Below are positions 33,083 to 43,900 of a stretch of DNA of 64,000 nucleotides, in pieces. Within the stretch, counting starts at the first letter, position 1. Each line of letters starts with the position of its first letter. The stretch comes from Heloderma charlesbogerti. Taxonomy: Eukaryota > Chordata > Lepidosauria > Squamata > Helodermatidae. The stretch is from contig JANEZZ010000795.1 of NCBI GenBank assembly GCA_026122225.1, positions 248,001-312,000 on the forward strand, in the 5' to 3' direction. Made by a program: the position numbers and the translations under genes. The notes under the pieces were generated by a model. The model saw only the letters and a program-made list of their open reading frames with translations, made no database searches and was not told the DNA's origin.

Positions 33083-33330
33083 CAGCGGAGGCTGGTGGCT
33101 TCGATGTCAGGGTGGTGGTGAATCTGCTGCGGGTTTTAGTCAGAACTCTAAAGGAGCTCTCCAAGGTGCTGCTCTGCCCCGCTGACATCCGAGTCACCAG
33201 CCTCCACTGTTACCGCTGGTCTCCTGTGATTGGCAGCTGCTCTGGGCACCTTGGAGAGCTCCTTTAGAGTTTTGACTGAAACTGAAGCAGATTCACCGCC
33301 CACTGACACTGGAGCCACCAGCCTCCACTG
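33083..33330. mobile_element. hAT-type MITE (CAGYGGAGGCTGGTGG family), rearranged copy
   Basis: Begins CAGCGGAGGCTGGTGGC and ends CCACCAGCCTCCACTG, with an extra internal end pair near 33196-33209. The flanking 8-mers AACAGAGG and GAGAGCGG match at 5 of 8 positions. Confidence 0.6.
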
Positions 33331-34167
33331 GAGAGCGGGATGCCTTGTCCAGGAATGCTTGAGGTGCATTTCAGCTCAGCTTCAGGTCTGGTGGTGTCTC
33401 TCCTCCACCCCTGGACCTGGCAGCAGTCATGCCCCCAAGAAGTGCCAGGTTGCTGTGTCGATCTGCCACCTTAATTTCTGGGCATCACTCCTGGAGCATT
33501 GTGGGAAATTAAAATGGCAGGCAGAAACAGCTGCCTAGTGCTGTTTGGAGGCCCAGGCCAGACTTTTTCTTTTTAAGGGCGGGGCGAGCCCAGAGCAGGT
33601 GTCAGCAGTGGCCCATGGCAGCAGCCTAAGGATGCCAGGTGCTGATATCAGCCCTGCATGCATAATTTTTAAAAATGTATTTTTCTTTTACAGCATTATG
33701 CGGTGCATGTGGACTCAGAAGGGTGTCCCACTAAATTCAATGGGGCTTACTCCCAGGTAAGTGTGTTCAGCAGCCTTCCCCAACTTGGTGCCCTTTGGAT
33801 TTGGGGACCACAACTCCCTGCATTCTTGACCATTGACTATGCTGGCCAGGGCTGACAGGATTTGAAGCCCAAAACACCAAGTTGGGGAAGGCTGCTGTAT
33901 ACAAATTCAGCCTTTGTCAGCTAGTGGCTCATACAATTAGGACACAATCCTACGCAGGTTGAGACAGAGAAAAATCCTACGATTCGCAGCCTAGCTGGCT
34001 AGAGGGATGCTGGGAGTTGTAGGGCTTTTCTGTCTAAATATGCATACAATTATACTCTTAGGCTGCAATCCCATGCACACTTACCTGGGAGTAAGCCCAG
34101 TTAACACAATAGGACATACTTCTGTCTAGGCCCGCATAGGCTTGCACTGTTAAATCAATCAAGATTT

Positions 34168-34216
34168 CCGATATATATCTATATATATCTATATATATAT
34201 ATACACACACACACAC
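34168..34216. repeat. (TATATC)n / (CA)n microsatellite
   Basis: ATATATCT units running into a short CA run. Confidence 0.85.
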
Positions 34217-34622
34217 AAAACTACCCTTCAACATAATGTTATTACTATGTATAACATGTATAATGTTATTACTATGATCACAGTACAGCAGAATCCTATT
34301 TTCGAAATGAAGCGTCTTTTGCATTCTATTACAGTATCACGTCACAGACAGCCCCCAGTGACGTCAGTGCCTAACTATTTTTCTAAGTAAAGTCAATGCG
34401 AATGTTAAGGATCTCCCCATGCCACTGAAGGGGGGAGGGTTGTGACGTCACCACGCAAGAACACAGCCCTCTCGTGATGACGCCACAAGCTAGGAGACGG
34501 AAGTGGATAATGGGAGAAGCCGCCGCTCAGTCGCCAGGGCAGCGCGCCGCGCCCTCCATGGCTGTGATGTCACAATGCCCAGAAGCGGGGGGGGGGAGCA
34601 ACAATCCCACTCGCGTTCTCAC

Positions 34623-34740
34623 CTCCTGCTGCTGCTGCGGCGGCGGCGGCGGCGGCGGCAGAATCGCCTTCTCGCCGTTCCCTTCCGCTACATTCGCACC
34701 GCGCGCCACGTTCCAAACCCCGCCCCACGCCAGAGCCGCC
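34623..34740 (-). other. CENPA: Candidate non-coding first exon of CENPA
   Basis: A good donor, GCAGGAG|GTGAGAAC, sits at 34623/34622 inside the CpG-rich stretch 3.9 kb upstream of the first coding exon. Joined to the acceptor at 30685 it gives a leader ending ...GGAG|GCATC-ATG. The exon contains a (GCC)n(GCA)n triplet repeat. Its 5' edge is only estimated from promoter elements. The exon is inferred; no transcript evidence is available. Confidence 0.4.
34637..34661. repeat. CGG/GCC triplet repeat next to CTG/CAG triplets
   Basis: About eight CGG units (GCC on minus) directly preceded by three CTG units (CAG on minus), inside the candidate CENPA leader exon. On the minus strand the tract is in frame with the CENPA ATG without an intervening stop, but no upstream ATG was seen, so it is treated as leader sequence. 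Confidence 0.8.
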
Positions 34741-35169
34741 AGCCAATCCACTCTTCGAACGGCGCCTTTCGAATCGTCGAAGGCGAATGGGAAAGGAAGG
34801 AGGGGTTGCGAGACGCACAGAGACAAAGCGGCCAATGAGGAGGCACGGCTGGGCCCGGAGGGTGGGGGAAATGCCGCATCATAACCGTTCCTCGGATTCT
34901 TGGTGAGAATTGGTTGAGTGTCAGGGAAAGGGCAGGGCTTTGGGCCAACCGAAGCTGAGATTCCTTGCCGCGAACGTGTCGGCCCGCCTCCAAATGCCTC
35001 GTCTTTGACTGGTTCCCTCGAAAGCCGTTGCTAGCCAATCAGAACGTATTAAAGAGAGGCGGTAGAACGTCGGGTGTCGCTCTGCCCCGAGACGGGTCGC
35101 TGCCTTCGCGCGCGCTCACGCGGGGTCAGGCTCAGCCTTGCGCGGAGGGAGGCGGGGCTTGCTCCGAAG

Positions 35170-35370
35170 CAGCGGAGGCTGGTGACTCCGATGTCAGTGG
35201 GGCCGTGAATCCGCTCTGGGTTTCAGCCAGAACGCTAAAGGAGTTGCCCAAGGCGCTGAACCTGATTTTTGGGGTTGGGTTCAGCACCTTGGATAGTTCC
35301 TTTACAGTTCTGGCTGAAACCCGGAGCAGATCCACAGCCCCACTGACATCGGAGCCACCAGCCTCCGCTG
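35170..35370. mobile_element. hAT-type MITE, full palindromic copy
   Basis: CAGCGGAGGCTGGTGACTCC is mirrored by GGAGCCACCAGCCTCCGCTG over nearly the entire 201 bases. Flanks CTCCGAAG and CTCCTGAG match at 6 of 8. Sits just upstream of the CENPA promoter block. Confidence 0.8.
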
Positions 35371-35378
35371 CTCCTGAG

Positions 35379-38300
35379 TAAGCCTGTAAGAGCGGCCCAA
35401 GCCCCACTGAACGCTGCGGGCCTGACTTCCAAGCAGGAAGCAAGCTTAGGATCACACGCTGCCCAGAAAGGCCCATCATATCCGGGGCCCATTTTGCCAA
35501 TGGTAGCCAAGCAGATGACATTATTTTTTTATTTTAATGCCCCTTGCAATAAAAACAATGCACCCTGCATATAACAGCAGAACTAAGGGCCAGAGATTAT
35601 GATGATGATTTTTAATTGTGTTTGTTGTACTTGAATTGTTTCTTACAGCTTTTGGAAACATACATAAATTTATGGTGGTGTGGGATACAAAGTAGATAGA
35701 AATAAATACAATATAAATAAATGAGATCATAAAACTAGTGAGCAGAGCCAAAGTAATAAACCCAATTTAAAATAAGGATGTTCTGACCTGGCACTGAAAA
35801 GACTGCAGCATCAGAACGTCTTAGGCAGGCTGTTCCAGAGTTGCGGTACCATCACACTAAAGCCCCTCCCTTTGTAAACACGAAGTATCTCAACAACTCG
35901 AAGGGCCGTAGCTGACTACCTTAATCAGGGGCAGGATGGTACATTTATATGCTCAAGGTGGAGTATGCGATTCCATGAAGTGGTTAGAGTGTTGGACTAG
36001 GGAAAACTGGGTTTGTTTTAGTCCCAACTAGGCCATGAAGCTCACCGGGTGACTTTGGAGTGGCCACTCAGCCTAACCTACCTCACAGGGTTGTTAGGAT
36101 AAAATGGAGGAGGATCTTGTAAGCTGCCTTGGGTTCCTTCGAGGAAAGGGGGGATATAAATGTAAAGAACAAACCAACTCCCACAATTTCATCTTCACAC
36201 CCAGGAAACTTTGTGGCTGAGGTTTAGCGTCTGGGTGACTCCAATCCTAGTCTGACATGCTAGCCACTAGCAATTAGTGCTGGACTTGGGCCACAATCTT
36301 ATATACCCACTTACATGGGGCTTACATCTGAGTAGACGTGTATAGGATTGCACTGTAGGACCAGGGGGAGGGGCCCAGGTTGAAATCCCCACTCACCTAT
36401 GAAGCTCATTGAGTGACAGTTGCTATCTCTCAGCCTAGCCTACCTCACAGGGTTGTTGTGAGGATAAAAGGGGCAGAGGAAGAGAGAAGAATCTTGTTCT
36501 TCAGGTGTACATCATCCTGAGCTCTTTGAAAGAGTGGAATATATGTGCTCTATTACATAATTTCAAACATATACACACAGTCATCTTCATGCCAGAGAGG
36601 TATTGCCCGTCACCCATCAGAACATGAAGGTTTCATCATATCTGACAGCTATTGATAGAACCTATCCTTTGTGAATACTATTTTTCTAAAAAACCATCTA
36701 CATTAGTGGCTATTGCTATATACTGAATGGGTGGAGTACGTGCAGTCCTCCAGATGTTTCTGGACTACCATTCCCATCATCCCTAACCATTGGCCATGCT
36801 GGCTGGAAGTGAGGGAAAGTCCAACCACATCAAGAGGGCCACCAATTCCCCAGCCCTGACCCCTAGGAAGGTGAGGAAGCTGGGCTTATATCAGGTCAGA
36901 TTATTTGTGGATGTAGGGGCTATGTAGTATATTATCAGCATGAATGCTCCCTCAGCCTATGTAGCCCTGGTGTAGATGTACCGCTGCCTGCTCTATCCGT
37001 GGCTTGATTAGGAGTGCTCCATGGGCTCATATAAGATCCTCCTTCTCTCCTCTTCTTTGAATACAAATTTCACCATTCATTCATTCTCAGTGTTAATCAC
37101 AGCCTACCGTTACTCCTGCACGACCTTTTAAACTAACCATGGTTAGCTCAGATTACAGTTCGCAAATCCACTGTGGACCATGGGTCCAATCTTGGGTTTG
37201 GAGCTAACTGTGGCTTGCCAAACAAACAATGACAATATGGTGCAGACTAGGAAATTAGGAGCAAGAAATCCACCAGTATGGGACACACAAGGGTTAGAGT
37301 AGGACCAGTGTGCTCTAAGTTCAAATCCCTACTCATCTTGAAAGCTCACTCAGAGACTCTCTTGGCATAAACAGGGTTCACAGGGTTGGTCTGAGGATAT
37401 AGGAAATATGTGAGGATATGCGGGGAGGGAGAACCATTCATGCCACATTAGGGTCCTTAGAACAGCCTTCCCCAACTTGGTGCCCTCCATGTGTGTTGGG
37501 CAGCAACTCTCATCATCTCCCAGTCAACATGGCCATGCTAGCTAAGGATGATGGGAGTTGTAGTAGCCTTAGAGGAAGTACAAGATAATAAAAATAAAAG
37601 AAGTATCTCCCTTCTACTCAGTTCTACGAGAAACACCAGATAAGACATGGAACCTTGAATTTAATGAAGAACTGGAATAATTTTAAGACAAAAGCTACAG
37701 TCAATGCATCTGCATAAAGCTAAAACCCGTTTTTTAAAATAAATTTGTACATTTACCCCCATAGCCAAACCCAGTCTTTTCAGCTCCGGCCAGGTAACAA
37801 CGACTGACACCAAATGCAGACATAAAAATAAGTATTTAAAAATGGCAAACTCTAAAGCGCCCCAGTATAATACAACAGAATGGAATCCCCCCCACCCTGC
37901 AACACTGCCACCATTTCTATTTTGCTTTTCCAGCACTAACCTTTCAAGCCACCAGCCCTGCACGATCCAAACTAGTCTTTGAAAACCCTTAGTTTGAAGA
38001 ACTATATACCACTGGTTGGATCCAGATTTACACTGGATCAACTGTGTGGAGAGGTGGACTTCTCTGCTCTGTCCTTCCCACAGCAGCACCTCCAGCCCCC
38101 AGAAAATACTACACAGAGTCAGGAGACGCTGTTGAATGGGGTCAGCAGGCAGTGGGGAGAGAAATCCCCCAAAATCGGGTGGAGGGACCTTCTGTGAGCA
38201 AAGCATTTCTTCTTCCCTTCCTCTTGACAAAGGCAGATCCTGGATCCAACTCATATGATCTCCCAGGTGGCTTACCACACATTAAAACAATACCAAATAG

Positions 38301-38500
38301 CAAGCCAAGAAGGCCTTCTTTCACCAGCCAGTGGCCGAGGCCAGAGGGGGCTTCCCTTCTGCCGTGGAGCCTCATGGCAACCGGCACTTGGAGACACGTG
38401 TTCTTTCAGGCGGGGGGGGGGGGAGCAGACTCCCTTCAGCTGCTCCATCTGTGGCCGAAGGATGGGACCAGGCTGCTCATCCCCTTGCCACCATGTTCTT
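35379..38500. other. Intergenic DNA between CENPA promoter and zinc finger gene 1, repeats only
   Basis: CORE/MIR-like SINE copies at 35978-36165 and 36385-36555 (plus), a decayed one at 37285-37450, palindromic elements at 36740-36860 and 37460-37565, and at 38010-38250 a dispersed repeat (GGATCCAGATTTACACTGGA) shared with 47155-47690. Open frames show no domain. Confidence 0.55.
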
Positions 38501-38517
38501 CCTAGGAGGCAGGGGGA

Positions 38518-38690
38518 CGTAAGAAACCTGCTGGATCAGACCAAGGGTCCATCCAGTCCAGCATTCTGTTCACATAGTGGCCCACCAGCTGTCGACTGGA
38601 ACCCACACAGGGCATGACTGCAACAGCACCCTCCCGCCCACGTTCCCCAGCAACTGGTGTACATAGGCTCACTGCCTCTGGTACCTCCCC
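38518..38690 (-). mobile_element. CR1-like LINE 3' end
   Basis: GAAACCTGCTGGATCAGACC and CAGCAACTGGTGTACATAGG read as the CR1 3' end in reverse. Confidence 0.7.
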
Positions 38691-38949
38691 CAGTGGCCTT
38701 TATTCCTCTGACTGGCGGTAGAGTGGTCCTTCCTCTCACTTCTAGGCCCTAGGGCAAGTGGTCATAGGCACTGACATCAAATGGCTGAGTGGCTGCAACT
38801 AGGAACAAAAGGGTTGGAAACGTCCTGAGAAGCCACGTTCAGCCATCGCCCAGGGTTCTCTGTGGACTAGTAAGCTGGGAGTGATCACGAGTTTGGGCCC
38901 CAGTCAGGGTGACTGAGACTCGATTTACAGTAGCCCCCCTGGCCCCGCG

Positions 38950-39210
38950 GTGCTGGACTACAGCAGGGCCGGCGTCAAGGGGTAGGCATGGCTGGACACC
39001 TGCTGAGGGCCCTCACCCCAAGAGGGGCCTGCTGGCAAAAGCCCCCAGGCATTGCTCCTACCTTTCACCACAGCAGCCGGCTTGTTCCCCTGCCTCTCGC
39101 TCTGGCCTGGGCAACAATGGTGGTGGTAAGGAGGAGCAGGACGTGCTACTCCCTACTTGCTCACTGGCTCTCTGAAAGCGGTAGCCATGAGGTGGAGGAG
39201 GAGGAGCAAT
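38950..39210 (+). repeat. Unclassified repeat, plus copy of an inverted pair
   Basis: GGCATGGCTGGACACCTGCT, CCAAGAGGGGCCTGCTGGC and TCTGGCCTGGGCAACAATGG recur in reverse complement at about 44500-44800. Confidence 0.6.
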
Positions 39211-39244
39211 AGTGGCTGGTAGCAACGCCAGTGAGAAGGCAGAC

Positions 39245-39488
39245 TTATTTACTCATATTCGTTACATTTATATTCCGCCTTTTTTCCTCCTTAAGGAACC
39301 CAAGGCGGCGTACATAATCCTCCTCCTCTCCAATTTATCCTCACAACAACCCTGCGAGGTGGGTTGGGCTGAGAGTCTGTGACCGGCCCAGAGTCACCCA
39401 GTGAGCTTCCATGGCTGAGTGGGGACTAGAACCCGGATCTCCCAGCTCCCAGTCCAACACTCCAGCCACTACGCCACACTGGCTCTCA
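39245..39488 (-). mobile_element. CORE/MIR-like SINE
   Basis: Full-length copy in reverse: tail TATTCCGCCTTTTTTCC, core GACCGGCCCAGAGTCACCCA, head CCACTACGCCACACTGGCTC. Confidence 0.78.
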
Positions 39489-39694
39489 GACTGAGACTGA
39501 CTGAGGGGGGGGGGGGGAGGAACCATTAAGGTGGCTTGCCCAAGGGCCCCCAAAAACCTGAACCTGGACTACACTTCCCATCTTCCCCAGCCAGCATGTC
39601 ATCCAACACATGTGGAGGGCACCCAGCTGGGGGAAGGCTGGCCTAGGCCTGTAAAGGCTTCTTGCCGCAGTCTCTCCTATCACCTAGAGCGCCT

Positions 39695-40923
39695 TTACGG
39701 TTTCTCCCTTGCGTGGATTTTCTGGTGCCTAGAAAGGTTCGAGGAGCTGGAGAACGTTTTCCCACATTCAGGGCACTTGTACGGCTTCTCCCCAGTGTGT
39801 GTCCGCATGTGCTTTTTGAGCCCTTGGCTCCACCGGAAGCTCTGCCCGCACTCGGAGCAGATGTAGGGCTTCTCCCCCGTGTGCGACCTCTCGTGTTTGG
39901 CGAGCTGCGACCTCTGGATGAAGCTGTTCCCGCAGTACGAGCACTGGTAGGGCTTCTCCCCCGTGTGCGTCCGCTTGTGCGCGGTAAAGTGGGAGCTGGA
40001 AATGAAGCACTTGCCGCAGTCCGGGCACTGGTAGGGCTTCTCCCCTGTGTGCGTCCGCTTGTGCGTCGTCAAGTGAGAGCTGTAGGTGAAGCACTTCCCG
40101 CACTCGGAACATTGGTACGGCTTCTCGCCTGTGTGGATCCTCTCGTGCTTCCTGAGCTGGCAGCTGGAAATGAAGCTCTTCCCACACTCGGAGCAGACGT
40201 ATGGCTTCTCCCCCGTGTGGGTCCTCGTGTGCGTGATCAGGTCCGATTTCTGGTTGAAGCTTTTGCCGCAGACGGCGCATTTGTGCGGCCTCTCCCCGGT
40301 ATGGGTCCACTTATGTATCACGAGATGCCGGGTCTGGCTAAACGTCTCCCCACAATCTGGGCACTTATAGGGCTTCTCCCCCTTGTGGGTCCCCTCATGG
40401 ATCACCAGTTGCGGCCGGTACCTGAAGCTTTGCCCACAGTCGGCACACCGGTACGGTTTCTCCCCTGTGTGCACCCTCCGGTGCCTCAGGAGGTTACAGC
40501 GGGTGCCGAAGCTTTTCCCGCACTCAGAGCACTTGTATGGCTTCTCCCCGGTGTGGGTTCTCTCGTGGATCAGGCGGCCAATCTTATCGCTGAAGGTTTT
40601 GCCACACACCGAGCACTTGTACGGCTTCTCGCCAGTGTGGAATCTCTCGTGGATAATGAGGGATTCTTTCCGGGTGAAGCTTTTCCCGCAGGCCGAGCAT
40701 TTGTGCGGTTTCTCTCCCGTGTGGGTCCTCTCGTGGATGATCAGGTGGGCCCTGCAGTCGGAGAGCTTCCCGCAGTATTGGCATTTGTGCAGCTTTTCCT
40801 TTGGCGCCATCTTCTGGTTCTTGGGAAGAGGGTCAAAGCTGGCCTTTTTCCGCACGCTGCTGTAAGTTCTCTCTTGCAAGCTGGCTCCTTCCCCGAAAAT
40901 ATACTGCTGCTGGTCATTGCCTC
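39695..40923 (-). CDS. Zinc finger gene 1, zinc finger exon
   Basis: Acceptor TTGTTCTAG|GAGGCA; stop TAA at 39697-39695. A 57-residue linker with [11 protein letters not shown] leads into 13 fingers. The first finger has Leu where the core Phe is usual (CGKLSDC) but keeps all four zinc ligands. The last ends [10 protein letters not shown]. Confidence 0.93.
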
Positions 40924-43900
40924 CTAGAACAAGAAATCATATATTTTTAAAATAAATTTATTTTTTAGTACTTTTGACATAGATTTGTATATATCCATAT
41001 CAATGAAACAATCATTTTTTAAAAATATTTTATTAATTTTCCAGAACAAAATTAAACCAACCAACAATAAGGGGAAAAAATGGATAAAAAGAAACACAGT
41101 GGATTTAAATCTCATTATTGACAGAGAGTAATTCATTTAACATATATGTATATTTTTCCTTTCCCTTACAAACCAAGGTATAAGTGGAATCCATAGGCTG
41201 CTTGGCGGTTTTCTTTATAGTTCTTCATCGTAACAGATTATATTTAGTTTCTTTTCCATAGTCTGAGGAAGGGCTTTGACAAATACTGCGGTGTGTGTCC
41301 CTGATTAGTACATAAAATAAAATCCTGCCATATTTTATAAAAGTCAGATGTTTTGCCTTTGGCTAGTTTCAGCTGTAAAGTACAATATTGTTTAGGAACC
41401 TGGAATGTAAGATCAATTAATCAAGGTAAGCTGGAGGTGGTCAAACATGAGATGGCAAGATTGAACATAGACATCTTGGGAATCAGCGAACTAATATGGA
41501 CAAGCATTTTCCATTTCTTTTCCAACAGCACAAGAGGCGACTCTACACATGGACATCACCAGATGGTCAATATCGAAACCAGATTGATTATGTACTTTGC
41601 AGCCAAAGATGGAGAAGCTCTATACAGTCAGTCAAAACAAGACCTGGAGCTGACTGTGGCTCAGATCGTGAGCTTCTTATTGCAAAATTTCAGCTTAAAT
41701 TGAAGAATGTAGGGAAAACCACTAAACCATTCAGGTATGACCTAAATGGTTTCCCTTATGAATATACAGTGGAGGTGAGGAATAGATTTAAGGGATTAGA
41801 CCTGATAGACAGAGTGCCTGAGGAACTATGGACAGAGGTCCGTAACATTGTTCAGGAGGCAGCAATGAAATCCATCCCAAAGAAAAAGAAATGCAAGAAA
41901 GAAAAGTGGCTGTCTGATGAGGCTTTACAAGTAGCTGAGGAAAGAAGGGAAGCGAAAAGCAAGGGAGAAAGGGGAAGATATACCCAACTGAATGCAGTTT
42001 TCCAGAGAATAGCAAGGAGAGACAAGAGGGCCTTCTTAAATGAACAATGCAAAGAAATTGAGGAAAACAACAGAATGGGAAAGACTAGAGATCTTGTCAA
42101 GAAAATCGGAGATATCAAGGGAACATTTTGTGCAAAGACGGGCATGATAAAGCACAAAGAAGGCAGGGACCTCACAGAAGCAGATGAGATTAAGAAGAGG
42201 TGGCAAGAATACACAGAAGAACTATACAGGAAAGATTGTAATGTCCCTGATAGCCATGATAGTGCGGTCAACGAACTTGAGCCGGACATCCTAGAGAGTG
42301 AAGTCAAGTGGGCCTTAGGAAGCATTAGTAACAACAAAGCTAGCGGAGATGACAGTATTCCAGCTAAGCTATTTAAGATCCTAAAAGATGATGCTGTTAA
42401 AGTGCTGCACTCAATATGCCAACAAATTTGGAACACTCAACAATGGCCACAAGACTGGAAAAGGTCAGTTTACATTCCAATTCCAAAGAAGGGCAATGCC
42501 AAAGAGTGTTCAAACTATTGTAAAATTGCGCTCATTTCACATGCCAGCAAGGTTATGCTCAAAATCCTACAAGCTAGGCTTCAGCAGCATGTGGACCGAG
42601 AACTACCGGAAGTACAAGCTGGGTTTCGAAGAGGCAGAGGAACTAGAGATCAAATCGCTAACATTCGCTGGATCATGGAGAAAGCAAGAGAATTCCAGAA
42701 AAATGTCTATTTCTGCTTCATTGACTATGCTAAAGCCTTTGATTGTGTGGATCATAACGAACTGTGGCAAATTCGTAAAGAGATGGGAGTACCAGACCAC
42801 CTTACCTGTCTCCTGAGAAACCTGTACGAGGGTCAAGAAGCAACAGTAAGAACCAGACAAGGAACAACTGATTGGTTCAAAACTGGGAAAGGATTACGAC
42901 AAGGCTGTATATTGTCCTGCTTATTTAATTTATATGCAGAGTACATCATGAGAAACGCCAGGCTGGATGAATCACGGGTCGGAATTAAGATTGCCGGGAG
43001 AATTATCAACAACCTCAGATACGCAGACGATACCACCCTAATGGCAGAAAGTGAAGAGGATCTGAAGAGCCTCTTGTTGAGGGTGAAAGTGGAGAGTGCA
43101 AAAGCTGGTTTGAAACTCAACATTAAAAAACTAAGATCATGGCATCTGGCCCCATCACTTCCTGGCATATAGAAGGGGAAGAAATGGAAGCAGTGACAGA
43201 TTTTATTTTCTTGGGCTCCAAGATCACCGCAGACAGTGACTGTAGCCATGAAATTTAAAGACGCTCCTTGGGAGGAAAGCTATGGCAAACCTAGACATCA
43301 CCTTGCCGACAAAGGTCTGTCTAATCAAAGCTATGGTTTTCCCAGTAGTAACATATGGCTGTGAGTGCTGGACTATAAGGAAGGCTGAGCACCAAAGAAT
43401 TGATGCTTTCGAACTGTGGTGCTGGAGAAGACTCTTACGAGTCCCCTGGACTGCAAGGAGGTCAAATCAGTCCATCCTAAAGGAAATCAACCCTGAGTGC
43501 TCATTGGAAGGACAGATACTGAAGCTGAAGCTCAAATATTCTGGCCACCTAATGCGAAGAGAAAAGTCACCGGAAAAGACCCTGATACTGGGAAAGACTG
43601 AAGGCAAAAGGAGAAGGGGATGGCAGAGGATGAGATGGCTAGATAGCATCACTGATGCAATGAATATGGACTTGAGAACGCTCCGGGAGAGAGCGCAGAA
43701 CAGGAAGGCCTGGCGTGCTATGGTCCATGGGGTCACAAAGAGTCGGACACGACTGAACGACTGAACAACAACAAAGTTTCAGCTGAACCAATCATGAGCG
43801 AAGTGGTATATTCCAGACGACAAGAAAAGGAGGCCTCTACCACAGGCAGTGGTGTAGCGGAGCCAGGGCTTGCAGGATCGAAGCCCCGAGACTGTTTAAT

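Larger units (their letters stand above)
34440..35165 (-). promoter_or_regulatory. CpG-rich promoter region, probable CENPA promoter with CCAAT and CHR-like elements
   Basis: GC- and CpG-rich block unlike its AT-richer surroundings. CCAAT boxes occur at 34743-34747, 34832-34836, 34909-34913 (reverse) and 35035-35039. Two TTCGAA hexamers (the CHR-type element of late cell-cycle genes) lie at 34754-34759 and 34768-34773 around a GGCGCC. A MYB-like TAACCG lies near 34882. CENP-A expression peaks in G2 and such promoters usually combine NF-Y boxes with a CHR. The region may also serve a divergent transcript, but I saw no gene to its right on plus. Confidence 0.6.

Noticed and set aside
34570..34818. 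Upstream N-terminal extension of CENP-A through the alanine tract
   Set aside because: No ATG opens it; kept only as a finding about the leader repeat.
34474..34884. Plus-strand frame in the CpG island (possible divergent gene)
   Set aside because: Composition-driven frame in GC-rich DNA including the triplet repeat; no splice partner or domain found.
37661..38278. 205-codon minus frame upstream of the CENPA promoter
   Set aside because: No domain, overlaps dispersed repeat sequence, composition not coding-like.
39662..40927. 421-codon open frame on the plus strand over the zinc finger exon
   Set aside because: It is the antisense shadow of the 13-finger array; its repeats of LLPRVRPLV come from reversed TGEKP linkers.
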